A DNA stretch of 64,000 bases, from positions 10,270,805 to 10,334,804 of the forward strand of contig JBBMOA010000019.1 in the NCBI GenBank assembly GCA_037954235.1, in the 5' to 3' direction. How positions within the stretch are numbered: the first letter of the stretch is position 1; each line of letters begins with the position of its first letter. The translations under genes were made by a program, and so were the position numbers. Shown here one piece after another: positions 11,901 to 25,497 of this stretch. Below the pieces are notes generated by a model. That model did not search any database and was not told the origin of the DNA. It worked only from the letters and a program-made list of their open reading frames with translations. Origin of the DNA: Aulostomus chinensis. Its lineage: Eukaryota; Chordata; Actinopteri; Syngnathiformes; Aulostomidae.

Positions 11901-14900
11901 TTGATGTTTGCTAGTCCAACTCTAGTTTCTTCTTCATTCTGTCCAAAACAGTTATTATTCACGAAGCCACACTAGAGAGTTGATCGTCCTCACCGCAATG
12001 GAGTGTGCAACTTTTCTGATAAAAGGCTTGAAAACTAGACACAAATTTGTTAAATTCTCTCCTCAAATGCTTGAATTTGATAGAATTGTTCCATTTTAGT
12101 TTCCTTTTTTTAAAATTGGTTGCCCCATTGATTGCAATCTTTGCCAAGTTTATTATAATTTATGTGACACTGTCCTGTTGAATTGAGTGTTAAGAGAGTT
12201 ACTGCATTTTTAGCTGTGAAAATTACTGACCATTGCTTCTTGAGAAGCTCAGCTTGCTGTGGCCATGCCAATGATGTCACAAAGAAAGAAAACTTTACAT
12301 GGCCTACCCACAATCACAGAGGCCTGTAAACCACAAACCTTTTGCACATGCACACAGGCAGCTTCATAAAATGCTTCCTTCCTGTGTCTGTGTTCCACAG
12401 GTGCGCTGGTCCACGTGTCCCCTCTCTCACTCCCCTTTTGTATATTTATAAGCGTTGGCTGGGTGCAGTCAGAGGGTAGAAGATGCTTCACTAAGTCAAT
12501 TATTGGCAACAGGATCTGTGTAATAAAAGCATCTTCTTTTACACCCCCCACCCCCACCCCAAGTCTTTTATTGCAGTCAGAGATGAGTTCAGCACTGACA
12601 TAGCTTCAGATGTCCTCTTGCTCCCTCAGAAATCTGAAATGATGTGAACCAGAAGGATTTTATTGCCATATCTTCTGAGCTCAAACAGTAAAAGCAAGAT
12701 TGCAGTACAACGGTATATAGTTTAGGTGTCCAATGATGGGCTAAGGGAATAAAAATTATGAAATATAGCAGCAGGGAGTATTGGCCATGCAGAAAAGAAT
12801 TTCAGCTCTACACATGAGTAAGACTGTACTAGAAAGTGCTTTGCTGGCTGTAAGAACCAGCAAGGTCTGTGTGTATTGTCTTCAGTCTAGAAATCAATAA
12901 AGGTGATCGACCAGAGTGACCTTAACCATTTTAAAAGGCTTACATTCAAAGGCCTCAGTTCCTCCTTTGTCCGCTACTGATTTCTGTACTTCTGTCTGAC
13001 TTAATCAACTTAATGTAGCTGAGTGAGTTTACTGATAGCAATGTTTACACGTCAGCTTTGATATGCCATTAACTGAGCTATCAATGCAACGTGAGGAACA
13101 TCTAGGGTTTAAAAATGGCTAAAAGGTTAGCATCAGTGACCTTTGCCCTTCAACCCCAGCTTTGTTTAACAGCTCAGGCGTGCGGGACAACAGATTACAG
13201 TCTTCTAAAGGATCAAGCCACCTCAGCTTTTCTAAGAGATGTAGCAGGCCTCATTTTTTTGTGTGCTTTGGGAATCAATACAAATGGATTCAAATGGTGA
13301 ACCGGATGGGGGAAGGGTATATGTTATTGTTGCTGTTTAAATAAGCATGAAAGATTTCCTTCCCATGACCCTCCTTCCTTCCTGTCATTATAGCTTCTGC
13401 CTTCTGGAAGAAGCCACATGTAAAAAAAAAAAGAAAGAAAAAGAAAAAGTAAATGATTATCCCCAAAGCTTAAAAGAGATGATTTTTAAAAAATTCATGC
13501 ATGGGGATGAAATGACAGTTTTCTTGCCAGCATGTTTTTGCATTTGAGCCCACACAAGTTTATTTATGTAACGCTAACCGAAACGCCTTCAGTTGGAGCA
13601 CCATTCTTACTGCTCCTTTGCTGCACACAAAATTTCTAACAAGAAATTTACAGTGCATTGCTTTATTTGTATCAGCTGGAAGATAAACTAGGAGTGAAAT
13701 CAACATGTTTGCATTCATTTGAAACATAAAAGCCAGCTATCGGTGGCATAGACACCAGCTCTCCTTGATGTATATGGTTGTGGAGGCACACATGAGTTTA
13801 ATCTCCCCTCTCAAGTATAGTCCCTGGTATCAAGCCCTGTCTGGTTTTTACGCAATTACATCTCGAGCCATGAAGAAGACGGAACAGAGATGCCGCTCCT
13901 GATGTCGAATGGTGTTCGTGGAATAAGGCACGTCATCGAAGGATGGAAATTCATCCAAAACCCGCCTTAGGGAATGCACTGATTTTCATCAAGTCTGTGT
14001 TCACCCAAAACAAAAGCGGCGTACATTACACTCGTTTGTTTTTGCTTGGATGAAGGATAACCGAGAAAGAGGAAGACCCTTTCGGCTGCTGATGAAATAC
14101 GATTCTTTTTGCTTAATGAAGAGCAAATTAACTTCAAGGTGCATAATCCTCTGATATTTTCCGTCCTTGTCGCCATTAGTCATGATTTCTTTGAGCGCAG
14201 CTCCAATAACTGCGTGAAGGAAATGTCTCGTTGAGTAATCTCAAACTAGACAAGTGGCCAAGTCAGCAGACGAGCTTCCAAAGGCCAAGTGATGAGGAGC
14301 ACAAGGAGCATGCGTGTTCTATTATTTAGCCATGTATCTTTTCTTTCGTGTGCTTCGTCTGACCCCTTAGCCCAGATAATTCGAAACCTTTTTTATAAAC
14401 ACTGCCAGGAAATGCTGTCAAGGGCTCTAGATCCTTTATTTTAAGAATTAGCAGAAGGCTGTACATGTTTCACCCAAAACAACACCGGCTGTCCTTGAAG
14501 ACATTCCGCTGAGTGTACGGTATCAAGTGTTCAGGGAGCTACACAGCAACACACACAAACAACCGTCATTCTGAATATTATTCCTTTCTTGAAGCAAATG
14601 CACTGTTAGAAAGATGTTTATACCTTCCTCAGATGTTTCAGTAACAGAAAACAAAGAATGAGTTCATGTATCGTCTGGAGACTTTTCACACATGTAACAC
14701 ACAAAAGGAGATTGACAGTCAGATCTGATGTGGCGGCGCTGACGTAGACCGTGCAGGTAGCAGGACTTGATGTAGAATGTAGACTGTGGTCACATAATCA
14801 AGAGTCTCTTGATGTTCCCCAAACTCATCAAAGGAGTTCTTGTCAGCGATGTCTTTGTACCACCCTTTTTCTTTTTCTTCATCCTCCGATGTTTGTGTCT

Positions 14901-15430
14901 TTCCAATGTCACACCAGTGGCAGGAAGGGACGGCGACCAACTCTGGTCCGACTGGTTTGGACATTTGTGTCCTCACATGTAACTCCTACAGGGAGTTAAG
15001 TTGAGGGTCACATTACATGTGTCAAAGTGGTTTAATGATGTCATGTTATTCTGAACTTCCAGTTCTTGTGAACAACAGCGGATTGATTTCAAGTTTGACG
15101 TCATTTATTTGAAAGTATTAGCGCTCGGCCTCTTGGTTCCTGCCTCTGTCTCCCTCTCTTTTCTCTTTCCATCTCTCTCATGTCTTTTCATAGTCAGGCC
15201 AAAATACACATGAATGAATTCCATGAATGTGTCTGGAAAAGCAGGTCAAAGCTGGGACCCAATCCCAGGCCCACCCAGCCAAACACAACATGGAGCAGGT
15301 GCAGGAGTACAAGAATACAGGGGCACAGTCATTGACTCACTCAGGCTACTGGATCTGATCCCTAAATGGTCAAAGTTGTTGTTTGGTCTTGTGTTGTGGT
15401 GCTTTCTCTGCTACATTGACATGTGACAAC

Positions 15431-15503
<73 letters not shown>

Positions 15504-17752
15504 AAGAGTACAGGCAGTTCATTTATTAGGTAAAAATATGCGGCGACTAGAGCATACCATCTGCAACAGAAGGATGATTCAAATATTTTCCCTTAATCTA
15601 AATTGGCATCCTTGTTGGAACAATGTTCATGATTTTCACTGTGCTTTTTTTTTTTTTTCACCCTCTCTTTTTGATTTATTCCTCTGCGTAGTAAATTACA
15701 TTTTTCAATGTGAAATGAAATTTACACAAATATAGTGAATAAAGAGCTCTAAGGGTGCACAAGATATGAACAGCATGATTAGAATACGTTCATTTATTTT
15801 CCTCCCAACCATCAAAAATAGGTCGTCTGGCTCACCGATCCAGAAAGGATCCATATCATTGCTAGTAGCTTAGGACTTAACCTCCGTGAGTTTCATCAAA
15901 ATGTGCTCTTAGATTTCAAAGGTATCGAGCAGTAAATTGAAGATGGTGACAGATCCAGAATGTGATCAAGATGATTTCTGCAAGCCAGATTTTGTCTTTT
16001 TCAATCATTTCATATGGAAGTTTGTTTAAAATTTGTCAATGACATTCCCAGAAAATTACAACTTATATCTACAGTATGTCCTTCCATTGGCCTAGAACAG
16101 GATCTACAACGCGATCCAAAAGTAATCACTCATTCATAATATTGGCCATCTTTCCATGAATTTTGATCCTTAGTTTTTGAGATATTTCCCAAACAAGCCA
16201 ACCGTAGAACAGATGGAGATGTGTAATGATGTATTTATCATACTGAAGATGGATATCATAAACGCCTGTGCTCTTCTCTCTCAACAAGCTGTTGCACTTT
16301 TACCACTGCCTGACAATGGCACTGAGGAAAAAAGTAATCTGAAGTCTCAAAAGTGTCATCTTTCCTGGAGTATAAAAATCGCTCTCATGAGGGCAGGACA
16401 GCAAAAGGATTTCCACAAACATTTGAGGAAGAATCTTAAATTGCATTCCAGCTGAAATCAAAACAACATTTGATGGCTGAGCTCGAAAATGGTGAATTAT
16501 TGTTATTTTCTGCAGCCGAGGAGCGACGAGGGCGTCAGTGAGGCAGCAGATGCAACATGAAGGGCACACTTTAGAGCCCTACCGCCAAGCTCTGTCTGAG
16601 CAACATCTGAAATATTCATGATGAGGTGACTGTGAAAAGATGCTGACCTTTTTGCAGAGCAGGACAGTCGCACTCAACCATCAGGAAGTAGCTCATGTCA
16701 AGTAATCCAGACGAGCACAGAGGTATTTCCTTTGATATCAAATGAAACGTCAGTGTTTGACACGATCAGCTGCACCAGATAAGCACGATATGGATAATAT
16801 ATTCAGTTTTGGCAGGACCCGAGCCTCATACCTGCATGTATGAATCGTACATCTTGATCTAATCCGTCAGTGTGCTCGTTGGTGCCAGGTCTGAACAGGG
16901 CCGCAGTCACGTTGTGGTTTGGCTAACAGCTCTGTGTTTTAGCATTCATAACTCAGGTGTGGAAGAGGAACCTCATTCACAGATACAGCACACAGAGCTG
17001 TTGGAAAGGCTTAGCGGGGAAACTGAATATCCCAGTACCTCCTCTTGCAAAATAGTATCAAAACACTGGTACCGATTGTTGGTATTGGTACCGATTCACC
17101 CTGTCACTCTTTTATTTGATCATGTTGACAAGTTGTTTATTGTACGTGTTCTCAAGAGGCTCTAACACAAGACTGCACTTTATTAGGTGTTGTTTTCATC
17201 TCGGTTGTCAGTTTTTTAAACTTAAACCACAATACAGTGTATAAATAATGAATACTGATTTTAGGGAGTATTTATTCTTCAGTTACACTGACATTGTGAT
17301 GTGTTGTAGATGAATTGTCTTGCAATGTATGACTTATCACAGGATCAGCGCACCGTGATAATATGTGAAAATATTGTGACGCTGACGTATTGTGGGTTAT
17401 GTAAGATGGCTATTTTAAATCTCAGAGAAGCATTAACTGTTCTCCCCCTCATTACTGGGGTGGGCAGAAATCCTGGACAACAGAACGATACAAATCGACA
17501 GTGCCCAGGCAGTAGTCCTCACTTTAGCTACCAGCTGTTTCCCAGATGTTTGGCCGTTCACACACCCTGCAAACCTTGAGGCTATCGTAATCTCCCTCCT
17601 AAACCACCGCTATGACTATGTTTAGATCGCTTTGTGTGTTTATTAGACCGAGCCCAGGAGAGAAACTGCTAAAGCCATTGACTCGTTGAGAGAGAGGACT
17701 TGTTTGTGTGGAAGAAAGGATGCAGTGCTTCTTCAGACAGGGAAAATAGTTT

Positions 17753-17801
<49 letters not shown>

Positions 17802-19551
17802 TGGGAAGTGTTTCAAGGCCAAAATGTTCTCTCTGTGTTATTATACATCTCACTCAGACGCTGTACTCAGGAAAAGTGTTTTCACAAAGAATTTTTCTCA
17901 GTGACCAAGAATTTGGCGTTGTTGCTCGTACAGACAAGTACATATTATTGGATTTAGGAAACAGACACATTTAAGTGCAAGGAAAAGAGGGTAAAAAGAG
18001 TGATACTTTAAAGTATACATACATTTTACTAATGTGTTTACATGCATTGTTTTACAAGATGGAGAAGACACAACTTTGAAGACTTGACAATGGAAGAGTA
18101 ATTTCGAGGTTTTTGCTTCGTGTAATCTATTGATTGCATGGTAAATCAACTCATGAATCCTTAATGGAAATTGGTATGAATATAATTTTATAGTGACTGG
18201 ATCATAGAATTGTTTAAACTCTGCAAATGTGTTCCCTGTAGCTGTAAAGGATATGGGTTCCTTGAAAGTGTGTTTGCTCTTTGAGTTGTCAGATTCTGTC
18301 TTGGTGGAAAAGGACAACAGCTCTATAGCCAGAGGATAGTTTTTTGATTGTGTACTTCTCGCTAAATGCAGATTTCATCACTTTCAGTTCTGTTCAAGAC
18401 AAATTCAGAATATTACATCCGTGATTATGTGTTCTCCCTGCATTAGCCTTCATTTTAAGTCATTTGGGCTTTACACTTTGACTCTGCTGCTGCCGGTGAC
18501 CCGCGAGACAGGGACTGGACTAGATGACCTGTCTAATGTGCCATATTTCTACCCTGTTAGGATGGATCAAGCTTAGACTGCTCAACATGAAGGCAACTGA
18601 AATGCCACGTTGGGCTAGAAAGGCGAACAAGCTTGCACGCCTGTTTTTCATGCACCGGTTCCATTTGGAACTAATTTGCTTCCTTAACATGTCAGGCTAC
18701 TGAAAAAAAAAAAAAAAAAAATCATGCAGAATAAGTATGAAGGTGTTATTTTTTCACTCAAGCTCCCCGCCAATTTGACTGGGCGTCCCGGCACAGGATG
18801 GCACAGCTTTGAGCACTTCCTGTTTAGATCAATCAGAAAAATACAAAAAAGATAGCGAAAGCATTCGCTTTAGGAGCTCTGGATGCATCACTTTGTTGGG
18901 TGATAGTGTAAATCTGCCTGACGGGGAAACCAACTGGTTGTGAATTAAGAGATGAAAAGGGCCATCAAAATCCCAGACAAGTCTTTTGCTGTTGTATGTC
19001 AGCATGACAGAAGACTTTTAAACCTGTCTGCATCCAGCACTCACATCTCTGTTCGTTAAGTGTGGGGCATGTTTGATTAGAGAGTGACTCATTTGCTCAT
19101 GTACACCTAAAATCAGCAAAGCTGTAATTCAATTTATTCTATTTATTGTGATGCATTTACTCAAATTAAGATTCAACAACAACTTTAAAAATTGGCGAAT
19201 GAAAACAAACGTGTTGAACCCTGGAATGACCTAGAAGAAATGAGATACTGCTGAGGGATTTGTCTGGAGCCATCCTCCCCCACCCCCCACCCCTGTAATT
19301 AACCAGAGGAGAGTAAACTGATTTGGATGGATCGACTGACTGCAGATAACACATCCCGCAGTTTAAGATAAACATCTGCACTGGTTGCATGCTGGCGCGC
19401 CTCTCAGGAACTACTGTCTCAGCTCAACACGTGGGCGGTTCCTTCACATTTTCAGTGACGACTGTTGGCGTCCACTGTTGTCTCCGATGTGTGAGAAGCC
19501 ACGGCTCTGAAACATTCACTTACCTTCAGGGGAACACTTTAAATATCCATA

Positions 19552-19631
<80 letters not shown>

Positions 19632-22600
19632 GGGCCTGTTAAAACATGCAACAGGGAGAGACGCAGCACAACCTTTCACCGTATACACTTGTCTGCTGAT
19701 TTGTTGCTTTCTCAGCAAAAACACACTTTCGTTCTACTTGCAAGCCTGAACTAGAAAATTTCCACATTTCTCTGCTCTCTTTCTATTTGTGTTTTACTTT
19801 CAGTCCTGTTTTAAGTAATTTTATATGCATTTGCACACAATACATATTTTCTAATTTTTTCTTAGTACAAGTGTCTCAAGTGAACTAACTAGCCAGAGCC
19901 CTCATTATGCTTTTGTTTACACCGTGCACATGTAGCTTAAATGAGATTTATGTCAGCTTCAAGTAAGGTCAAGATGTGGTGTGAAATCTTTTTAGGTTCA
20001 TGCGCCCTGCGGTAGGTTCTCTATTCTGCGTCTTCATAAAAGCATTCCTTCAAACCTTGTCAAGTTGAAGTAGTGCCAAAACTAGCTTTGTCATACAGGT
20101 CTCATTTGATGGCTAGCTTCATCCAATTAAAAAACCCCTCCTTTCACCTTGTAATGAGTGTTAAATGTTTGCCACATCTGAACTTCCTTAATGAGTTTCC
20201 ATCTCCCAAAGGTTTTTTTTTTTGCAAAATTGAGGGCATTTCCTCACATTTCAGTTTCAGTGAACCTTTAGCAATGCGATACTTCAAAAGCTGCTGAAAA
20301 AAAGTGTTAATGGAGCCATGACTAATGAGGAGTGTCTCCACGCTTCCTTTATTAGTATATCTGCATGTGTGAACGTATCGAGAACAATGAGGGTCTCGAG
20401 ACATGGAATGCTGCTCCCTTTATCTCCCGTCTTCCTTTCATCCAGAGTTTTCTCTTATCTTGGCAAGTTGAAGTAAATCATAGCGCCATGAAAAGATGAG
20501 TGGACGTGTAAATGCTTTCATCTACCGAGTGTGAACACACACCCACACAGTTTGATTCAGGATACTCAGTGCCTCCTGTAATTCTGTAATTGACGTGTTT
20601 TTTGAAGTACAATAGCTGAAAGTAACACTCAGGTTTCCTTTCAAAGACCCCCCCCCCTCCACCCTCCCTCCCCCAAACCCCAACCTCCCCCTTCTGTGAA
20701 AGGAGCCTTTGCTCAGAGCATATTTGGGAGGTGTTGTACATACAGCTACATTCTTTTAGCAGTGTGTATGTGACACATTCAAGGACCCACCTACTCTGCT
20801 GCCGTCCCCAGCGTAAGCAGCTGAAGTGTGGTCGTAGAGGTACGAGAGAAGTACTCATTGGGGTGCAAGTGACGCTACAGTTAGCTCGTTAAGATTTCAC
20901 AATGTCTGAAAAAAAATTGTTCAAAGTCTGTAGAGACATATGGATGCGTCTCAGGCTGAAAGAAGAGTCCCAGTGTGTATTGTCTTTTTTTTCTATTGAC
21001 TTTTTTTCTCCTTTTCATTTCCTACGGGTTAGACATAGGAAATACACAACTGCCTTGTTTTTGCAAATGGAAATACATTTCTGTTTTTTAAGTGCATATG
21101 GAGGAGGGAAGTTGGACTCTTTCACAAGTCATGAGACACATTTGGAGATGATCAACTCACCATAGAAGCTTCCTACAGCCGGGTCTGAGGAACCAGAGTT
21201 ATGACGAGGGCTGTGTCCTGCTGTTTTTATTTACAGTTGAACCCCTGCAGACAGCTCCGGGACTGATGACATTTGACAGCATAGAGATAAACAATAACTC
21301 AAATGCAGCATAAGTGTAAAATCCCTCCGTGCACACTTGAGAAACCTTTCCCGCTAGACGCCCCCGTTTTTTCCATTCACAGCTGTTCTCTGACATAGCT
21401 GCAACTGAGGCGAGAAGAAGGGGGGAAAAAGCTGAAGATTTCCGGGCTATTTGCATGTGTTCATTTGTGAACTGTATAAAAAAACAGTGTCAAAGTACAT
21501 GTGACTGTGTCTAGCTGGAATAGTGATGCATGACGCATGACAGTTTAGCTGCTAATCCCGCTTTTAGCTCACCCCCCACCTAACGTAGACTCTTTAAAAT
21601 GTCCTGATGCATAGAAAAACACAGGAGCACTTCATAATATTGTTATAGTAAATTGCATCAGGTCCCAAATGACCTTAGGTTTCAAGTTCTTTTTGAAATG
21701 GCTTGCAATAATATAGTAACCAAACAGTTTAAGCTGCTTTTATACTGAAAGTTTGAACTCACTTGTTTGAGATGACCTTTTTAAAACCACGGAGAGGAGA
21801 CATTTTTGTCTCTTAAGTAGAGTTCATGCATGTTGGAATGTTGTGCAGCGGTTCTTGCCTCCGTATCTCATCAGTGGCTTTGCAGGCTTTTTATGGGTTT
21901 AGCAGGCCTCAATTGGGCTCGCCGTCACGTCTCTGGCTGTGGATGTGCTTTTCTAGTCGAGCTTCATGTTGCTGCTGGCTCTACCTTCGCTGCTTCGGGT
22001 TCGCTCGCTGCTGCGGTGATGTGTTGGCTCTCTTTCAACAGCTCTGTCACCGCACTGGAAAAGTCATGGGTTACCTAAGAGTGCTGCCAGCCGGTCACAA
22101 ACTGTGAGCAAAACATCCCCATATGAAGAAGTACGCTTTTATTAAAATGTAACTGCAGTAAATTGTCACACCTTGTATTGAACTCACTGCTTCAAGGTGG
22201 CTCTGCAGCATAAAAGAGGGATTTTTATTTACAGTAACTGTTGCAAACCACCATGCATTATTGCTGACGGTGTCAGTAGCATCCAGAGCAGGTTCAGTGT
22301 CGCGTTTCAGTCTGCAGGCTCGATTCCAACAGTTTCCCTGACAGCACACTGTGAGGGTGTGTGTGTGGGGGTGGGGGTGGGGGGGTGTAAAGCACCATAA
22401 TATCCTGCTTTCCTAAAAGCATATTACTAGAAGTAGAGTTGTGAACTACTCCACAGAGTGTAGCTGGGGGCTGATTGTTTTCGTGCACCCGTTCAGGTCT
22501 GTGCCGAGTTCCTTTAGTTGATGCCACTAGGCAGGGAAATAATAATGGCTCATCGGAGGGTCGCATGTGTAGCCAATAGAAATTGAGTATTCAAAACAAA

Positions 22601-24977
22601 CAAAAATGGCTGCTGTAAGGTCAGGATCAAACAAACATTTCCCCAGCAGTGTTGCAGGTCATTTATCATTGGAGGGAGAGAAAGCCATTTAAACATTTAT
22701 AACCTACACTTCAATACTCCTAAAAACTTTCTAATCTTCTTATAATAATTCAAACTGACCCGAGGTTCGATGCCTATAAAAAGCATGATTAGAGGGTCCA
22801 CTGTTCCTGGGTTTGAGGTCATACATTTCCAAGACTGCAATACTCACTTGCTCTGCAGCTTCAGTTAAAACTGCTGCAAAGATAGCGAGTACATTCCTGA
22901 TAGTCCTTTTAAAATTCCTCTCCATACATAATGCTCTTCAAGATTACTTTAGATTATGCTTGCAATTGACAATAAACCCTTTCTTCTCCCCAGCCTGTCA
23001 TTATCTATCTTTTGTGACTTTGCACATTTGTGATGACGCTCGAGTGATGAAATGTACAAACTTTCAATTTCACAGACTGTGAAATCTCTGGCGTCACTGA
23101 TATTCAGTTTTTCCTCTCTTTTCAAGTCGTCAGTGTGATTTATATCTGATCATGAATTGGTGATTAGCGAGTTTTTAATGGATGTCCTTTCCTTCTGTTT
23201 GCAGACCGCCAAAGGCTACATCCTCCTGTTTGATGTTTTGGGTGGAGGGGATGATAAGTACCTCTATGAGCCCGTCTACCCAAAGTGAGTGCAGTACACA
23301 CATCACATGTCATAGACACTGATACACACTCGCCTGCAAGGATGATTGAGCAGGGGCGGCTAAGCTGTAGTTTGGTTAGCTATTTGTCCCTCCGAGGGCC
23401 ATTTCACCATCATTATTACACCTCAGTCTTGCTTTGACATCATGTGTATTTGTTATATCTATATATCTATCTATATGTGTATATTTATGTATAAACATAG
23501 TAACTGAGTGACAGCGTTGAAACTAAGTATTCCAAAATCTGCACAGTCAGCGTGAACAGCATCTGTCATGCATTTGAATAACAATAATAACTGGTCACAG
23601 TGACAATAATTAGCAGTCACAAACAAACAGCAACATTTAGTTTGGCAGCTAGCCAGTTTGCACGGTTTGTGTGTAAAGTATGTGCAGATATGTGAGATTC
23701 ACATTCCTAGACAACTTACCAGCAGAGGTTGGGCAAGTCTGGGCTGGTCAAGTTTTCTAGCTCTGTCAGTAGGGGAAAAAAAAAAAGGAGTTGCACTTTG
23801 GGATTTCAGCACTTTTCCTAAGTCACCAATAAGTGTCATTTTATGACTGCTTTTGAGTAGAGGGAGTCCTCGTGTGAAGGTGACCCCCGGTTATAAGGAG
23901 GAGCAATGCGCCCCTGCTCTGTCTCTAGAGATGAAGAAGCCTGTGGATCTGGAGGCCCCCATCACCAGGTAGCCTTTTGTTTTCTTATCATCCTTCGAAC
24001 CTCCCCTTTTTTTCCCTCTGTGCCTCACTGCTTTAACCTGTCGTTGTTGTGTCTGCCTCTCCGTCAGGTTGACTGCACTTCCTCTCTCTGTAGGACTGTG
24101 TCATCAAGTTCATATGCACACCCTGAGCCTACTGAAAGATATGTTGCTCTAGGTAGCTCTGGGTTGCTCCTGTAGACGAATGTTTTCTCCACACAGGATC
24201 ATTGCCAGCATGTTAGCAGAGCAGACAAAACAGGGTGTGTTTATTCATTGTTAAATGTAAGATTGAAAAGAATAAGATGCATCCGCTCTGATTGAAATGT
24301 GCAGATTCATCATTCATTATACAGTTGGTATATTTGATGCTCGTATGACTCAGAGAAAGTGCTTGAATACTATTGAGTATCCAAAGCATTCAATACCTTA
24401 GAAGTACAGCCCAAAGTTGCCACTTATTTTTTATGTAGTAAAACTGCTTTGAGTATTGAAATATAAATCTAAGGAGTTGAAATAGACAAAAGAAAAATTT
24501 CATGAGGTCATGAAAAACCTTGAAAAGTCGTCGAATTTGAAAATGGCTTTTTCGCAAGACTGGAAAAGTTTTTTACATAAATAAATGAAGTCCGGATATT
24601 TTGGAAAAAGTCCTGGAAATCTGCTTCACAAATATCTGAATGTCGAGAGTATAGTGGTTCAGTAAAAATGGACTGGGGAAAAATCTATTTTGGTAATATG
24701 AACTGACTTTGATACATGTTTATGTCGTATCAAACCGCATAGCTTGTAATTAATCTCGGTTAATTACATGCTGGTAGATTTTCATTTGTGAACAGATATT
24801 TCAGAGAAGGTCTAGTCATGGAGGTTTATCTCAAAGGCATGGAAAAGTCATGGGGATTTAAGGTGTAAAAGGTTGTTGAAACCTGAATTAATTCAAACCA
24901 GATTTGTTTTTTTAAAGCATTTATTATAATTACATGTAATTCAATGTTTTTAAGTGTGTGAATATGGCAAGTAGCTA

Positions 24978-25024
<47 letters not shown>

Positions 25025-25155
25025 GTATATATATGTATGTATATGTATATATATATGTGTATATATATGTATATATATGTATATATATGTATATATATAT
25101 GTATATGTATATATATGTATATATATATGTGTATATATATGTATATATATGTATG

Positions 25156-25201
<46 letters not shown>

Positions 25202-25445
25202 AAACCACAGATTTTTAGTGTAATGTCATGTGAATTGAACATGTTTTTTTATCAGTATTGAAAGTAGTACAGGTAAGGAACAGCTACTATTGTATCATTT
25301 AATTTAAAGTATCAGTATCCTGCATTTTTGAAAGTTAGCCAGCCCTCGCTATTATCACCTTCAACAGGAATACATGTATATTTTATCCAATACACTGCAA
25401 TGCGTCATATACAGTGGACTGCCACAAGCCACGATGGTCCCTCGG

Positions 25446-25497
<52 letters not shown>

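Larger units (their letters stand above)
11874..23204 (+). other. ric1 intron 2 (11.3 kb)
   Basis: The largest intron. It contains (GT)n(GA)n at 15434-15502, (GT)n at 17754-17799, a 35-unit (GT)n at 19555-19624, C-rich tracts near 19270 and 20648-20690, and G-rich sequence at 22356-22386. No transposon ends or coding blocks were recognised in 12-15 kb, 15.5-17.7 kb or 20-23 kb. The ORFs there have no family features. Confidence 0.75.

Noticed and set aside
15780..16200. Possible transposon (phrases such as TCATTCATAATATTGGCCATC and TTTTTGAGATATTTCCCAAA)
   Set aside because: Some phrases recall dispersed fish repeats, but I found no ends, coding part or second copy in the window.
17898..18317. 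139-codon minus-strand ORF in ric1 intron 2
   Set aside because: No family resemblance, no repeated or structured motif, and it lies wholly within an intron of a well-supported gene. Length alone is not enough in AT-rich intronic DNA.
19555..19749. Long Cys-Val (or His-Thr on the other strand) ORFs, also at 5865, 15436, 17686, 25414, 28687, 41244, 48786 and 51787
   Set aside because: They are translations of (GT)n/(CA)n microsatellites, open in all frames because the repeat has no stop codon.
24826..25261. 138-codon Tyr-Ile-His-Thr ORF and its overlapping partners
   Set aside because: It translates the AT/GT compound repeat; low complexity and open on both strands.
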